Shown here in pieces: positions 53,372 through 62,778 of a DNA stretch of 64,000 bases. A model generated the notes under the pieces. The model did not search any database and was not told the origin of the DNA. It saw only the letters and a program-made list of their open reading frames with translations. Location: contig NZ_KI515774.1 in the NCBI RefSeq assembly GCF_000478175.1, forward strand, positions 664,324-728,323, written 5' to 3'. The position numbers and the translations under genes were made by a program. Each line of letters begins with the position of its first letter. Within the stretch, counting starts at the first letter, position 1. Origin of the DNA: Corynebacterium sp. KPL1814 (lineage in GTDB: Bacteria; Actinomycetota; Actinomycetes; Mycobacteriales; Mycobacteriaceae).

Positions 53372-54595
53372 TCATTTCATGGGTCCTTTTCTGATTCCTA
53401 TGGAGTGTGAGTATTCGGTTGGGATAGCGTTGTCGTAGAAGGCTGGTCGGCCTGTTTCCGGGTCGGCTGTGTTGTGGTCTTCTGGGGTAAGGCCTTGGAC
53501 TTTGGCGAGTTGGTCTTGCCCGAAATTGCACTGCCTGGCGATCTCTAATGGGTCGTCAGGCAGTTGTGTTTGTGAATACAGGTACCATTCCAGCATTTTG
53601 CGTTGTCGTTCTCCTGTTCTTCCACGGTGAGCATCAGCGATGCGTTTGAGCGGGGCGTTAACTCCGCCTTCGAGGCTGTTTGTCGTTGCTACCCAACGCT
53701 GTGGCATAAGAGCATGTGGTGGTGGCTTAAGGTAGGTAAATAGATGTTGTTTCTGCGAAAGGTTTCGCAGTGATTTATAGGCTTGGCGAACGCGTAAATG
53801 GGTCCATTCCCACTTACGGTTGGACCTGCGGCGGTGTGTAGGGGTCAGGGTTTTCTCGGAAAGGAAGTGTTTATAGACCTGGCCGAAGTCATGCAGGTTC
53901 TTCGTCCATTCCCGTGCTTGGTCTAGGGTGCTGATTTTGGTTAATTGCAGTGCTAGGCCATAGATGGCTTTGCCGGCATCGGTGCGTGGCCGGCTGGTGG
54001 TGTATCGGCGGATTACGCGTTGGGCATGGACTAGGCAGCGCTGGATTGGTGTGTGTGGCCAGCATGTTGCGATGGCTGATTGGGCGCCGAGTCCGCCATC
54101 AAGTACGACGCATAACGGTGGCGCTATGTTTTTAAGTAATTGAATATAGGCGTCGGTGGATTCCTTTTTAGCCCAGTGCCAGGCAATGACGTGGTCATGG
54201 CTTGCTGCGACAAGCAGGCAGCCTGCCGCGGTGTAGGTGCCGTCGATGAAGATTTGGTCGTAGATTCGGTGAGGGTCCGGGGTATTAGGGATATCGATAA
54301 GCCAAAAGGGTTCAAACCGGCGGTTGAGAGTCCACCGGCTTATTCCTTGTTGCTGAGCGAGCTGGTTCAATGACGTTGTAGATACCGCGTAGCGGTAGAA
54401 GGCGCGGAAGTCCCGGGACTGGGTATGGTCAGTTCGTTGGCGCGTTAGGGAGCTTCCGCAGTTGGGGTCTTTGCATCGCCATCTGGTTTTCCCTTTGGAT
54501 GTTGTGCCATTTTTCTTCATCTGCCCTGCACAAATAGGGCATCGTGGTCGGTTAGTAGTCACCGGAAAATTCAACCAGCTCACCACATACCACAT
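53372..54595 (-). CDS. tnp: IS1249-type transposase
   Basis: 407 residues. An N-terminal zinc ribbon (CPICAGQMKKNG and CKDPNCG) is followed by a helix-turn-helix (SLNQLAQQQGISRWTLNRRF) and a DDE catalytic domain: Asp in FIDGTY, Asp in CVVLDGG and Glu in ATTNSLEGG, the last being the IS256-family form. No frameshift or stop. Start ATG 54593-54595; a GTG 11 codons later is also possible. It alone probably mobilises the element. Confidence 0.9.
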   Translation of the reverse strand: MWYVVSWLNFPVTTNRPRCPICAGQMKKNGTTSKGKTRWRCKDPNCGSSLTRQRTDHTQSRDFRAFYRYAVSTTSLNQLAQQQGISRWTLNRRFEPFWLIDIPNTPDPHRIYDQIFIDGTYTAAGCLLVAASHDHVIAWHWAKKESTDAYIQLLKNIAPPLCVVLDGGLGAQSAIATCWPHTPIQRCLVHAQRVIRRYTTSRPRTDAGKAIYGLALQLTKISTLDQAREWTKNLHDFGQVYKHFLSEKTLTPTHRRRSNRKWEWTHLRVRQAYKSLRNLSQKQHLFTYLKPPPHALMPQRWVATTNSLEGGVNAPLKRIADAHRGRTGERQRKMLEWYLYSQTQLPDDPLEIARQCNFGQDQLAKVQGLTPEDHNTADPETGRPAFYDNAIPTEYSHSIGIRKGPMK

Positions 54596-54700
54596 GCAGG
54601 TGCCATTCCGGTGGATTGAACAAAAAGCAGGGCCGAATAAGCCCCAGAAGCTTATTCAGCTCCTATTTAAACAAGCTAACCAGCGCTTACGCTGAAACCG

Positions 54701-54725
54701 AGACACACTTCCTGCTACTTAACCC
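54701..54725 (-). repeat. Terminal inverted repeat of the IS, right end
   Basis: Reverse complement starts GGGTTAAGTAGCA and matches the left end at 22 of 25 positions. Confidence 0.9.
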
Positions 54726-54733
54726 GCCGCTTT
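54726..54733 (+). repeat. Target site duplication, right copy
   Basis: GCCGCTTT, followed by TCTGCG, the original sequence beyond the suf terminator stem. Confidence 0.9.
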
Positions 54734-54766
54734 TCTGCGTGAATTAGTGCCTTGTGCTTTGGTTGC

Positions 54767-54772
54767 TAGACT
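54767..54772 (+). promoter_or_regulatory. -10 hexamer of the ABC-F gene, leaderless type
   Basis: TAGACT, 8 nt before the GTG at 54781, without a ribosome binding site. It lies 41 bp from the IS right end, so the promoter core is outside the IS. Confidence 0.55.
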
Positions 54773-54780
54773 GGCTTGTC

Positions 54781-56412
54781 GTGATTGTGACCAATGATTT
54801 TGAGGTACGCGTAGGCGCCCGCACGCTTCTCGATGCCCCCGGACAGCACCTCCGCGTCCAACCCGGCGACCGCATCGGACTAGTGGGCCGCAATGGTGCG
54901 GGAAAGACCACGACCATGCGCATCTTGGCCGGTGAGACCGAGCCTTATGGGGGCGCGGTTTCTCGCTCGGGTCCGATTGGCTACCTTCCGCAGGATTCGC
55001 GTGAAGGCAATATCGAGCAAACCGCGCGCGAGCGCGTGCTCTCTGCCCGTGGGCTGGATGATATTAAGCGGCGGATGGCCAAGCAGCAAGAGCTGATGGA
55101 AACGGCCACGGATGAGAAGTTCCGTGACAAAGCTATCCGTAAATATTCCCGCCTGGAAGAACAATTCGATTCCTTGGGCGGTTACGAGGCCGACTCCGAG
55201 TGCGCTCAAATCTGCGATAACTTGGGGCTGCCGCAGCGCGTTTTAGACCAGCAGCTCAAGACGCTCTCGGGTGGCCAGCGCCGCCGCGTGGAGCTGGCGC
55301 AGATCCTTTTTGCCGCCAGCGAGGGCTCGGGTAAGTCCCAAACCACGTTGCTCCTCGATGAGCCGACAAACCACCTGGATGCGGACTCCATTGTCTGGCT
55401 CCGCCAGTTCCTGTCCAAGCATGAGGGCGGACTGGTCATGATTTCCCACGACGTGGAGTTGCTCGAGGCGGTCTGTAATAAGGTCTGGTTCCTTGATGCG
55501 GTGCGCGGCGAGGCGGACGTCTACAACATGGGCTATAAGAAGTATCTCGACGCACGTGCCACCGATGAGGCGCGGCGGCGCCGCGAGCGCGCGAATGCGG
55601 AAAAGAAGGCCTCCGCGCTGCAAAAGCAGGCCGCGAAATTGGGCGCGAAGGCCACCAAGGCCGCAGCGGCTAAGCAGATGCTGAACCGAGCCGAGCGCAT
55701 GATGAATGACCTCGACGAGGTGCGCGTTGCGGATAAGGTAGCCAATATTAAATTCCCCGAGCCCGCCCCGTGCGGCAAGACGCCCATGAATGCCAAGGGC
55801 TTGACCAAGATGTATGGCTCGCTGGAGGTGTTCGCGGGCGTGGACCTGGCCATCGATAAGGGCTCCAGGGTCGTTGTCCTGGGATATAACGGTGCCGGTA
55901 AGACCACCTTGCTCAAGCTTTTGGCGGGCGAGGAGCGCACCGACGGCGAAGGGGGCATCGTCAGTGGCCACGGTTTGCGCATTGGTTACTTTGCCCAAGA
56001 GCACGACAATATCCACCCGGATAAGAGCGTCTGGGAAAATACCATCGAGGCGTGTCCCGATGCGGACCAGCAAGAGCTGCGCGGGCTGCTGGGTGCGTTT
56101 ATGTTTTCTGGCGATAAACTGCAGCAGCCTGCTGGAACGCTGTCTGGCGGTGAGAAAACCCGCTTGTCGCTGGCCACTTTGGTCTCCAGCCGCGCGAACG
56201 TACTGCTTCTCGATGAGCCGACCAACAACCTCGACCCCATCTCCCGCGAGCAGGTGCTCGACGCGCTCAATACGTACACGGGCGCGGTGGTCTTGGTAAC
56301 CCACGATCCGGGTGCGGTAAAGGCACTCGACCCTGAGCGCGTGATTATTATGCCGGACGGCGATGAAGATCTGTGGTCCGATGAGTACATGGAAATCGTC
56401 GAGCTGGCTTAA
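54781..56412 (+). CDS. ABC-F family ATPase
   Basis: Soluble protein of two ABC domains with no membrane part, 543 residues. ABC-F proteins act on the ribosome, either as translation factors or in antibiotic protection. Walker A motifs GRNGAGKT (about 36-43) and GYNGAGKT (about 366-373), signatures LSGGQRRR (about 162) and LSGGEKTR (about 454), and both Walker B motifs LLLDEPTN are intact. The charged linker (about 250-315) is rich in Arg, Lys and Ala. GTG 54781 (protein IVTNDFEVRVGARTLL) is preferred over GTG 54754 because of the -10 in between. Whether it confers resistance cannot be told from sequence. Confidence 0.92.
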   Translation: MIVTNDFEVRVGARTLLDAPGQHLRVQPGDRIGLVGRNGAGKTTTMRILAGETEPYGGAVSRSGPIGYLPQDSREGNIEQTARERVLSARGLDDIKRRMAKQQELMETATDEKFRDKAIRKYSRLEEQFDSLGGYEADSECAQICDNLGLPQRVLDQQLKTLSGGQRRRVELAQILFAASEGSGKSQTTLLLDEPTNHLDADSIVWLRQFLSKHEGGLVMISHDVELLEAVCNKVWFLDAVRGEADVYNMGYKKYLDARATDEARRRRERANAEKKASALQKQAAKLGAKATKAAAAKQMLNRAERMMNDLDEVRVADKVANIKFPEPAPCGKTPMNAKGLTKMYGSLEVFAGVDLAIDKGSRVVVLGYNGAGKTTLLKLLAGEERTDGEGGIVSGHGLRIGYFAQEHDNIHPDKSVWENTIEACPDADQQELRGLLGAFMFSGDKLQQPAGTLSGGEKTRLSLATLVSSRANVLLLDEPTNNLDPISREQVLDALNTYTGAVVLVTHDPGAVKALDPERVIIMPDGDEDLWSDEYMEIVELA

Positions 56413-56417
56413 GCTAC

Positions 56418-57746
56418 ATGAAGACGCTAATCGAGAGGATGCCCGCCTGGCGGGATAAGTTTTGGGTCATTCCCGCTGTAGCGGTAGCAGTGGCCGTCGT
56501 GGCGGCCGAAGGCATGCTGGCGATCGACCGCAACTTCGATCTGGCGCTCTCTCGACTCTATGACGGCAGCGCGGAAAGCGCCCAGGGCCTGCTCACCGCC
56601 GTGGCCACCGCCACGCTGTCTCTGGCCGGCACCCTGTTTTTCATTACGCTGACCGCGCTTTCCGGCGTGGTGACGGTGATGGGTCCGCGCCTATTGCACG
56701 AGTTTTTAAAGGACCGTTCCATCCAGTCCACACTGGGGATCTACCTGGCAACCTTTACCTATTCGCTGCTATCTCTACGTGCCGTGCGTGCTGGTGGTGA
56801 AGGCAAGCAAGAACACGTCCCCTCGCTGAACGTCGCAGTCGATATTGCCTTGGCGCTGATATGCGTGGTCTTTTTGATTTATTTCATCGTCCACATCGCG
56901 CAGTCTATTAGCATGTCTCACGTGGTGCACGTGGTGGCCCAGGATGTGGAAGAGCACATGCGGCGCCTTATCGAGCGCGGTGAGGAAGAGAAAGTATCAA
57001 AGGCCCCGGGTTCGGATTTCTACGAATCCGCCGACGCAACCCGCAGCTCCCAAACGGGCTACCTAAAATTCGTGGACTACAAGTCCATTGCCCAAGCAGC
57101 CGCCGAAGAAGATTGTGCGGTTCACCTGGGCGTAGCCCCCGGCGATCTCGTGTTAGAAGGCGAAGTCATTGCCCACGGCGTGCCGCACATGCCGGAAAAC
57201 ATTGAAAAGCACATCGTGGTCACGCAGCACCGCGAGGATGCCTCCGCGCACGACCCGCGGTTCACAGCCCGGCACCTCGCGGAAATCGCCGCCCGTGCTT
57301 TAAGCACCGGAGTCAATGACCCCTATACAGTCATCGACATCATTGACCGCTTCACACAAATCTTGGTGGTCATAGGGGACAAGCGCCTGCCGCAGGGGAT
57401 TATGCATATCGATGGCGAGTTCCGCCTGGATTATCAAACCTTTAGCTACGAGCAGATCATTGAGGCGATGTTCACCCAAATCCGCCGCGATGCGGCCGAT
57501 AATGCTGAAATCTATCTCAGCCTGCTCAATAACCTGGCAAAGGTGGTGGCACTGCTGCGCACCGTGGAGCGCCGCAACGTCCTAGATGAAGCCGCGGAGG
57601 CTATCTACTCCGATGCGGGCCGCCAGGTCGGCGGCGAGGTGGAGCTGCGCCAGCTAGAGGATTCTTTTCAGCACTTCAAAGCGAACCTCGCCCGGTGGGA
57701 AGAATCCGAGAAACCGGGCGAGGAGAATGAAGACTCCGAGTCCTAG
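56418..57746 (+). CDS. DUF2254 membrane protein
   Basis: 442 residues of unknown function. Four hydrophobic segments in the first 165 residues (about 15-35, 60-90, 108-122 and 140-165) are followed by a large cytoplasmic domain; the segment DPRFTARHLAEIAARALSTGVNDPYT is the DUF2254 signature. A charged Glu-rich tail ends the protein. ATG 56418 lies 5 bp after the ABC-F stop with no good ribosome binding site, so it is likely co-transcribed and coupled. A bidirectional terminator follows. Confidence 0.85.
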   Translation: MKTLIERMPAWRDKFWVIPAVAVAVAVVAAEGMLAIDRNFDLALSRLYDGSAESAQGLLTAVATATLSLAGTLFFITLTALSGVVTVMGPRLLHEFLKDRSIQSTLGIYLATFTYSLLSLRAVRAGGEGKQEHVPSLNVAVDIALALICVVFLIYFIVHIAQSISMSHVVHVVAQDVEEHMRRLIERGEEEKVSKAPGSDFYESADATRSSQTGYLKFVDYKSIAQAAAEEDCAVHLGVAPGDLVLEGEVIAHGVPHMPENIEKHIVVTQHREDASAHDPRFTARHLAEIAARALSTGVNDPYTVIDIIDRFTQILVVIGDKRLPQGIMHIDGEFRLDYQTFSYEQIIEAMFTQIRRDAADNAEIYLSLLNNLAKVVALLRTVERRNVLDEAAEAIYSDAGRQVGGEVELRQLEDSFQHFKANLARWEESEKPGEENEDSES

Positions 57747-57782
57747 CGGAGCCTTGGCGCACTTTCCCTGGGCACGCTTGCC

Positions 57783-57808
57783 CTAGGTGTGGGGTACTCC
57801 ACACCTAG
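57783..57808. terminator. Bidirectional terminator between DUF2254 gene and PFL-family gene
   Basis: CTAGGTGTGG (57783-57792) and CCACACCTAG (57799-57808) are perfect 10-bp arms over a 6-nt loop between convergent genes. The right arm contains the stop codon of the minus-strand gene. Confidence 0.65.
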
Positions 57809-59169
57809 TTACGGAAACCGTGCACAGGTGCGGGGATAAAGCCGCCGCGGTTAATGAACTGCGAGTTGCCCACCGTATTAACCGGGATGATAGGGGCATA
57901 GCCCAAAAGACCACCGAAGCTGACCTCATCGCCCACCTTGGCGCCAGGTACCGGAATGACGCGCACGGCCGTGGTCTTATGATTCATCACGCCGATGGCG
58001 GCTTCATCCGCAATCATGCCGGAAATCGTGGCCGCAGAGGTATCACCAGGCAGCGCAATCATGTCAAAGCCGACTGAGCAGATCGCGGTCATGGCTTCCA
58101 GCTTGTCCATGGAAATGGAACCGGACTTTACGGCATCGATCATGCCCCTGTCCTCAGAGACGGGGATGAATGAACCGGACAAGCCGCCCACGCGGGAGCA
58201 TGCCATCATGCCGCCCTTCTTCACGGCATCGTTAAGCAGCGCCAAAGCCGCCGTCGTGCCGTGCGTGCCCACCTGATCCAGGCCCATGTGCTCGAGGATG
58301 TGCGCGACGGAATCGCCGAGTTCCGCCGTGGGGGCCAAGGAGAGGTCGATAATGCCGAAGGGAACGCCGAGGCGATCGGAGGCCATATTGCCCACGAGTT
58401 GGCCGGCACGGGTGATCTTGAAGGCGGCCTTTTTTACCTCCTCTGCAACCTGATCCAGGGTTGCGCCTTCCAAAGAACCGAGGGCGCGGTCCACCACGCC
58501 AGGGCCCGAGACTCCGACGGAAACGACGCAGTCGGGCTCCTCGATGCCGTGGAAAGCACCAGCCATAAACGGATTATCGCCCACGGAATTGGCAAAGACG
58601 ACGAGCTTGGCGCAGGCGATTGCGGAATTATCTTTGGTGAGCTTTGCGGCTTCCTTGATGACCTCGCCCATCTGCTTCGTCGCATCCATATTGATGCCGG
58701 CGCGAGAGCTGGCGATATTGACCGAGGAACACACCACGTCCGTATCAGCCAAGGCTTCTGGGATCGAGGCAATGAGTTTTTGTTCTGCGCTCGTCGCACC
58801 CTTTTCCACCAGCGCGGAGTAGCCGCCGACGAAGTTAACGCCTACTTCCTTGGCGGCCTTGTCCAGCGCCCGTGCGGCATCGACGGGGTTGCCGTCCAAG
58901 CCTGCGACAACGAGGGAAATGGGGGTGACGGAGATGCGCTTGTTGACGATCGGGATGCCGAGCTCACCTTCGATGCCCTCGCATACCTCAACCAAGCGGC
59001 CCGCTTGCTGCGTTACGCGGTCATAGATGGCGTGGCAGGTTGCCTCCATGGTCGAGCGCGTGCATCCCAGCAGGGAAATGCCCATCGTTACGGTGCGGAT
59101 ATCGAGACGATAATTTTCGATCATCTCGATGGTGTCCAAGATATTGGTGGTATTAAAACGCGTGCTCAT
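57805..59169 (-). CDS. PFL/UPF0210 family protein
   Basis: 454 residues. Clear member of the conserved UPF0210 (DUF711) family, related in fold to pyruvate formate-lyase-like barrels; function not established. Family sequence includes [26 protein letters not shown] start, [28 protein letters not shown] and [21 protein letters not shown]. No glycyl-radical motif is expected in this family. ATG 59167-59169 comes 1 bp after the stop of the ACT-domain gene, the conserved pairing in many bacteria. Confidence 0.88.
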   Translation of the reverse strand: MSTRFNTTNILDTIEMIENYRLDIRTVTMGISLLGCTRSTMEATCHAIYDRVTQQAGRLVEVCEGIEGELGIPIVNKRISVTPISLVVAGLDGNPVDAARALDKAAKEVGVNFVGGYSALVEKGATSAEQKLIASIPEALADTDVVCSSVNIASSRAGINMDATKQMGEVIKEAAKLTKDNSAIACAKLVVFANSVGDNPFMAGAFHGIEEPDCVVSVGVSGPGVVDRALGSLEGATLDQVAEEVKKAAFKITRAGQLVGNMASDRLGVPFGIIDLSLAPTAELGDSVAHILEHMGLDQVGTHGTTAALALLNDAVKKGGMMACSRVGGLSGSFIPVSEDRGMIDAVKSGSISMDKLEAMTAICSVGFDMIALPGDTSAATISGMIADEAAIGVMNHKTTAVRVIPVPGAKVGDEVSFGGLLGYAPIIPVNTVGNSQFINRGGFIPAPVHGFRN

Positions 59170-59170
59170 G

Positions 59171-59440
59171 TTAAATCTCGTTCATGGCGGTAAAGAGGTC
59201 TTCGGACTGAATGCGGATGGATTGCTGCTTTTCCTCCGCCACCGGGCGCATCCGCTCCTTAATGGTCTGGATGGACACGGCATCCGCGTCGAATTCGACG
59301 CGGAGGATCATGGTGAAGTAGTCACCCATCAGGGTTTGCGATACGTCAACGACGTTGATGCTGAGATCAGCAAGGGTCGTGGTTACTGCTGCGATGATTC
59401 CGGTGCTATCGGCACCTGTAACGGTCATAATGGCATACAT
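59171..59440 (-). CDS. ACT domain protein, UPF0237 family
   Basis: 89 residues, a single ACT domain ([34 protein letters not shown]), similar to GcvR-like regulators; ACT domains usually bind amino acids. It is paired with the UPF0210 gene downstream, and may regulate it. ATG 59438-59440 is chosen over the open frame to 59470 because a TAGAAT hexamer lies 7 nt upstream and the family starts here. Confidence 0.88.
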   Translation of the reverse strand: MYAIMTVTGADSTGIIAAVTTTLADLSINVVDVSQTLMGDYFTMILRVEFDADAVSIQTIKERMRPVAEEKQQSIRIQSEDLFTAMNEI

Positions 59441-59447
59441 AGTCAGT

Positions 59448-59453
59448 ATTCTA
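59448..59453 (-). promoter_or_regulatory. -10 hexamer of the ACT-domain gene, leaderless type
   Basis: TAGAAT on the minus strand, 7 nt before the ATG, with no ribosome binding site. Confidence 0.55.
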
Positions 59454-59542
59454 TCTGGTTCGGTGGGCAATGCTTACACCACGGTAGCGGCATGTAGTGA
59501 CTTCGCTGCGGAAGTGTCGCTGCAGCATAAAAAATGCGCTGT

Positions 59543-59548
59543 TACGAT
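59543..59548 (+). promoter_or_regulatory. -10 hexamer of the NAD(P)-binding protein gene, leaderless type
   Basis: TACGAT, 8 nt before the ATG at 59557. The same hexamer and spacing occur at coaBC. Confidence 0.5.
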
Positions 59549-59556
59549 GGGGCGCT

Positions 59557-60225
59557 ATGACTGATACTAAGAAAAAGATTTTGTACATTGGCGGACACGG
59601 CAAGGTAGGACTGCTGGCGGCTCCAAAATTAGCGGCTGCCGGCCATGAGGTTCACTCGCTTATCCGTAACCCAGAACAGAAGGCCGATATCGAGCAGGCC
59701 AACGCTACGCCGGTTATTGCAGATATTACTGAGCAGTCCGTTGATCAGTGGGCGGAGCTTTTCGCAGATTATGACGCGGTTGTGTGGGGTGCCGGAAACG
59801 GTGGCCGTGGCGGTGCCGAGCTGACGTGGGCGGTTGACCGCGACGGTGCCTTGGCCGCCATCGAGGCCCTAGAAAAGCTGGGCAAGGATGTCCCGCAATT
59901 CGTCATGATTTCTTATGTCGGCTCCCAGGTCGCGACGACGGACCCAGCCGATGAGAAGTGGTACGCCTACGTGGAGTCCAAGAAGGAAGTAGACAACCGC
60001 TTGGCAGACAGCTCCATTCCGCACATCATCCTGAAGCCCGCTGGCCTGACGGAAGAGCCTGCGCAGGGGCTGGAATTCGCTGAGGACAAGATGCTACAGG
60101 AGGGCCAGACCTCGTCTCGTGACTTGGTGGCAGACGTCATCGTAGAGGTACTGGGCCGCGAAGAGCTTCCAACGTCTCCAGTCGTATTCGTCGACGGCGA
60201 CAAGCCAGTAAGCTCCATTAAGTAA
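59557..60225 (+). CDS. NAD(P)H-binding protein (atypical short-chain dehydrogenase)
   Basis: 222 residues, Rossmann fold with KILYIGGHGKVGLLAAPKL at the start and YVESKKEVDNRLADSSIPHIILKPAGL later, as in NmrA/YwnB-like proteins. Substrate unknown. ATG 59557 is chosen because the glycine motif then begins at residue 11 and a -10 hexamer lies at leaderless distance. It precedes the nucleoside hydrolase by 13 bp, so it may be the first gene of that message. Confidence 0.85.
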   Translation: MTDTKKKILYIGGHGKVGLLAAPKLAAAGHEVHSLIRNPEQKADIEQANATPVIADITEQSVDQWAELFADYDAVVWGAGNGGRGGAELTWAVDRDGALAAIEALEKLGKDVPQFVMISYVGSQVATTDPADEKWYAYVESKKEVDNRLADSSIPHIILKPAGLTEEPAQGLEFAEDKMLQEGQTSSRDLVADVIVEVLGREELPTSPVVFVDGDKPVSSIK

Positions 60226-60238
60226 TAGTCAGCCATCT

Positions 60239-61216
60239 ATGAGTCTCTCGCGCCCAACCGTATTGCTCGACTGCGATCCAGGGATTGATGACTGCCTCGC
60301 CCTAATGTATTTGGCGGGGCTGCATCACGCAGGCGAGATCGAATTGGTGGGCGTGAGCACGACTGCTGGAAACGTCGAGGTCCAGCAGACTGCCGCCAAT
60401 GCACGGTGGATTTTAGATCTCTGTGGATTGCCGGAAGTCCCCGTCGCCCCAGGGCGGCCGGCTCCACTCGAGGTCGAGCTGATCACGACACCTGAAACCC
60501 ACGGGAAGTCCGGCTTGGGCTATCTTTCCGCGCCCGACCACGATTTCGGCGATATTCACTGGCAGGAGTTGTGGTCGACCGCGATTGCCCGCAACCCAGG
60601 TCTGTACCTCATCATTACTGGCCCGGTAACTAATTTGGCGGACTTCGAGCGGGCGCATGGCGATGCCGTTGCGCGGTGCGGCTCGATTATCATCATGGGC
60701 GGTGCCGTTAATTACCGCGGCAATACGACGCCGACCGCGGAATGGAATTTCTGGGTAGATCCGCACGCAGCAGCTCACCATTTTCGAACCTCAGCGGCAC
60801 CACCCAGTACTCTCTGCTCGCTCGAGGTTACCGAGCAATTTCTCATCACCCCAGAACGGTTAGCAGAAATTGTGGGGCTGCTCGGCACCCACCCAATGGC
60901 TGATAAACTGCCGGAGATACTGCGGTTCTACTTCGAGTTCCATCAAGCGCAAGAAGAAGGCTACCAAGCCCAGATCCATGACCTTCTGACCTGCATCATC
61001 GCCCTAAAGAAGGTATCGTTCGAGGCGGTAGAAACGACTATTGACGTGGAAGCGGACTCTGCGCTGATGCGCGGGACCAGCGTCGCAGACCTCCGCAATC
61101 ACTGGGATCGGCCGGCTAATGCCTCGCTGGTGACCAGCGCAGACATTCCAGCCTCCCACCGCGAATTCGACAGGGCGCTGCGCAGCTTGGGCGCGCGTGT
61201 TGCTCAAGGCGAATAA
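60239..61216 (+). CDS. Inosine-uridine preferring nucleoside hydrolase family protein
   Basis: Cleaves the N-glycosidic bond of ribonucleosides. 325 residues. The calcium-binding DCDPGIDD (residues 11-18) and the distal AEWNFWVDPHAA motif are intact, so activity is likely; specificity cannot be read out. ATG 60239 starts 13 bp after the preceding gene, without a strong ribosome binding site. The ECF transporter downstream suggests that the cell imports and then cleaves a nucleoside, or imports a released base or related compound. Confidence 0.88.
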   Translation: MSLSRPTVLLDCDPGIDDCLALMYLAGLHHAGEIELVGVSTTAGNVEVQQTAANARWILDLCGLPEVPVAPGRPAPLEVELITTPETHGKSGLGYLSAPDHDFGDIHWQELWSTAIARNPGLYLIITGPVTNLADFERAHGDAVARCGSIIIMGGAVNYRGNTTPTAEWNFWVDPHAAAHHFRTSAAPPSTLCSLEVTEQFLITPERLAEIVGLLGTHPMADKLPEILRFYFEFHQAQEEGYQAQIHDLLTCIIALKKVSFEAVETTIDVEADSALMRGTSVADLRNHWDRPANASLVTSADIPASHREFDRALRSLGARVAQGE

Positions 61217-61339
61217 ATCTTTTACCCTAATCCGCAGCGCATACGCCACATTTTCCTACGCTGAGGTGACATAGGCTGGGACCAAAAGAGCAGTGTGCCC
61301 CCATTCTCCTTTACACATTGATGGATTAGGAATACCTCT

Positions 61340-62086
61340 ATGCCTCAGCTTTCTCTTACCCCTGCTCGCCGGGGGATGGTCATCGCGGGCGCCGCGCTAG
61401 TCGTCGCCACGTGGATCTACTTGGTGCTTTTTCGCCCGACCGATTGGGAGTCCGTAGCGGGCTCCGCCGAAGCCTTGATCACCTTGGCCGGCTACCTCAT
61501 TGGTGCGGCTCTTTTGCTTGCCGGCACCGTGCCGTCCCTCCCGGCTCGTACCATCGCCATTATTCCCATCGCCTTGGTTCTTAATATCGTAGTGGGCCAA
61601 ATCATCGGATCGAGCGGCATTCCGCTGTATATCGACTCCGTAGGAACCATCTTGGTAGCGGCCCTCGCGGGCCCCATCGCCGGGCTCGCTACCGGTACGT
61701 TGTCATCCGTGGTCTGGGGATTGCTCAACCCGATGGCGCTCCCATTCGCTGCCGTTTCCGCTGCGACCGGATTCCTTTCTGGCTGGGCCATTCAAAAGGG
61801 CGCGTTCACCAAGATCTGGAAGGTCATCGTCAGCGGCGCGATTATCGGCATCATCTGCGGCATGCTCGCCGCACCCGTAGCCGCCTTCGTCTACGGCGGT
61901 ACGGCTGGTGTCGGTACCGGCGCGCTCACGTCCCTCTTCCGCGAACTGGGCAACTCTTTGATTGCATCCGTCACCATGCAGTCCCTCATCTCTGACCCAC
62001 TGGATAAGGTCGTTGTATTCCTCATCGTGTGGGCTGCCGTGAAATCCTTGCCCAAGCGAACCCGGGAATCCTTGCAGCCTCGCTAA
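61340..62086 (+). CDS. ECF transporter substrate-binding (S) component
   Basis: 248 residues with about six hydrophobic helices. The segment YIDSVGTILVAALAGPIAGLATG and the later FAAVSAATGFLSGWAIQKG are typical of S components. Substrate unknown; riboflavin, thiamine precursors and nucleosides are known for related proteins, and the adjacent nucleoside hydrolase favours a nucleoside or base. ATG 61340 after AGGAAT, 123 bp after the hydrolase. The stop overlaps the T-component start (TAATG). Confidence 0.82.
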   Translation: MPQLSLTPARRGMVIAGAALVVATWIYLVLFRPTDWESVAGSAEALITLAGYLIGAALLLAGTVPSLPARTIAIIPIALVLNIVVGQIIGSSGIPLYIDSVGTILVAALAGPIAGLATGTLSSVVWGLLNPMALPFAAVSAATGFLSGWAIQKGAFTKIWKVIVSGAIIGIICGMLAAPVAAFVYGGTAGVGTGALTSLFRELGNSLIASVTMQSLISDPLDKVVVFLIVWAAVKSLPKRTRESLQPR

Positions 62087-62778
62087 TGTATCGCCTTCAC
62101 CCGTCGACGGTCCTCACCATTGCTGCGTGCGGCTGGATACTTATCCTTGGGCTCAATAGCCCACTAGTCTCCGCGCTCGTGGCAAGTGCGATGCTTGCCT
62201 ATGGCGTGTGGGCCACGAGATCCATCGCGATCGTCTTGGCATCCGGGGCGCTCTGTGTCCCAGTGGTCCTATCGATGTTAGTGATCCACGCCCCCTATGG
62301 TGATAACCAACTGATTCCGCTAGTCACAAGCGATGGCCTGCTCATTGCAGCCACACTAGCCCTGCGCTTTTTCGCGTTAATGGTGTGCTTCATCGTGGCG
62401 ATGTCCGTGCTGCGAATTTCCGATATTGCGAAATGGCTACAAGTCTCGCGCGCGGGGCACAAAATTGCCTACATCGTTGGTGCTTCACTGCAATCTTTGC
62501 CTCAAGGCGCGCAGGCATGGCGGACCGTCCGCGATGCTAACCAGCTGGCCGGAATCAAAGTGACGTGGCGCAATACTATTTCTCGGGTGGTCATCCCGGT
62601 GATTTCGCGCCTATTGATTCAAGGCACCGAGCGCGGCCACGCCCTAGCCGCCGCGGGCTTTGATGAAGAGGGAACTAGGACCCTTTTGCGGCCGGTACCG
62701 GATTCTGCCGTGTCCCGCGTGCTGCGCTGCATCGTTCCCTTAGGAACCATAGGAGTCATGGTCTTTGTATGGATATAG
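62086..62778 (+). CDS. ECF transporter transmembrane (T) component
   Basis: 230 residues with about four or five membrane helices and two cytoplasmic coupling helices. TERGHALAAAGFDEEG matches the first Ala-Arg-Gly type coupling motif of EcfT loosely (RGH instead of ARG). ATG 62086 overlaps the S-component stop, and its stop overlaps the A-component start by 10 bp, so all three are translated together. Confidence 0.82.
   Translation: MYRLHPSTVLTIAACGWILILGLNSPLVSALVASAMLAYGVWATRSIAIVLASGALCVPVVLSMLVIHAPYGDNQLIPLVTSDGLLIAATLALRFFALMVCFIVAMSVLRISDIAKWLQVSRAGHKIAYIVGASLQSLPQGAQAWRTVRDANQLAGIKVTWRNTISRVVIPVISRLLIQGTERGHALAAAGFDEEGTRTLLRPVPDSAVSRVLRCIVPLGTIGVMVFVWI

Larger units (their letters stand above)
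53316..54725 (-). mobile_element. Complete IS1249-like insertion sequence (IS256 family)
   Basis: 1410 bp bounded by 25-bp terminal inverted repeats, 53316-53340 and 54701-54725, that match in 22 positions; both start GGGTTAAGTAGCA and share GTGTGTCT. It carries one intact transposase gene on the minus strand and is flanked by GCCGCTTT duplications. Intact ends, intact gene and perfect duplication suggest a recent, possibly active copy. Base composition looks lower in G+C than the flanking genes. Confidence 0.93.
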
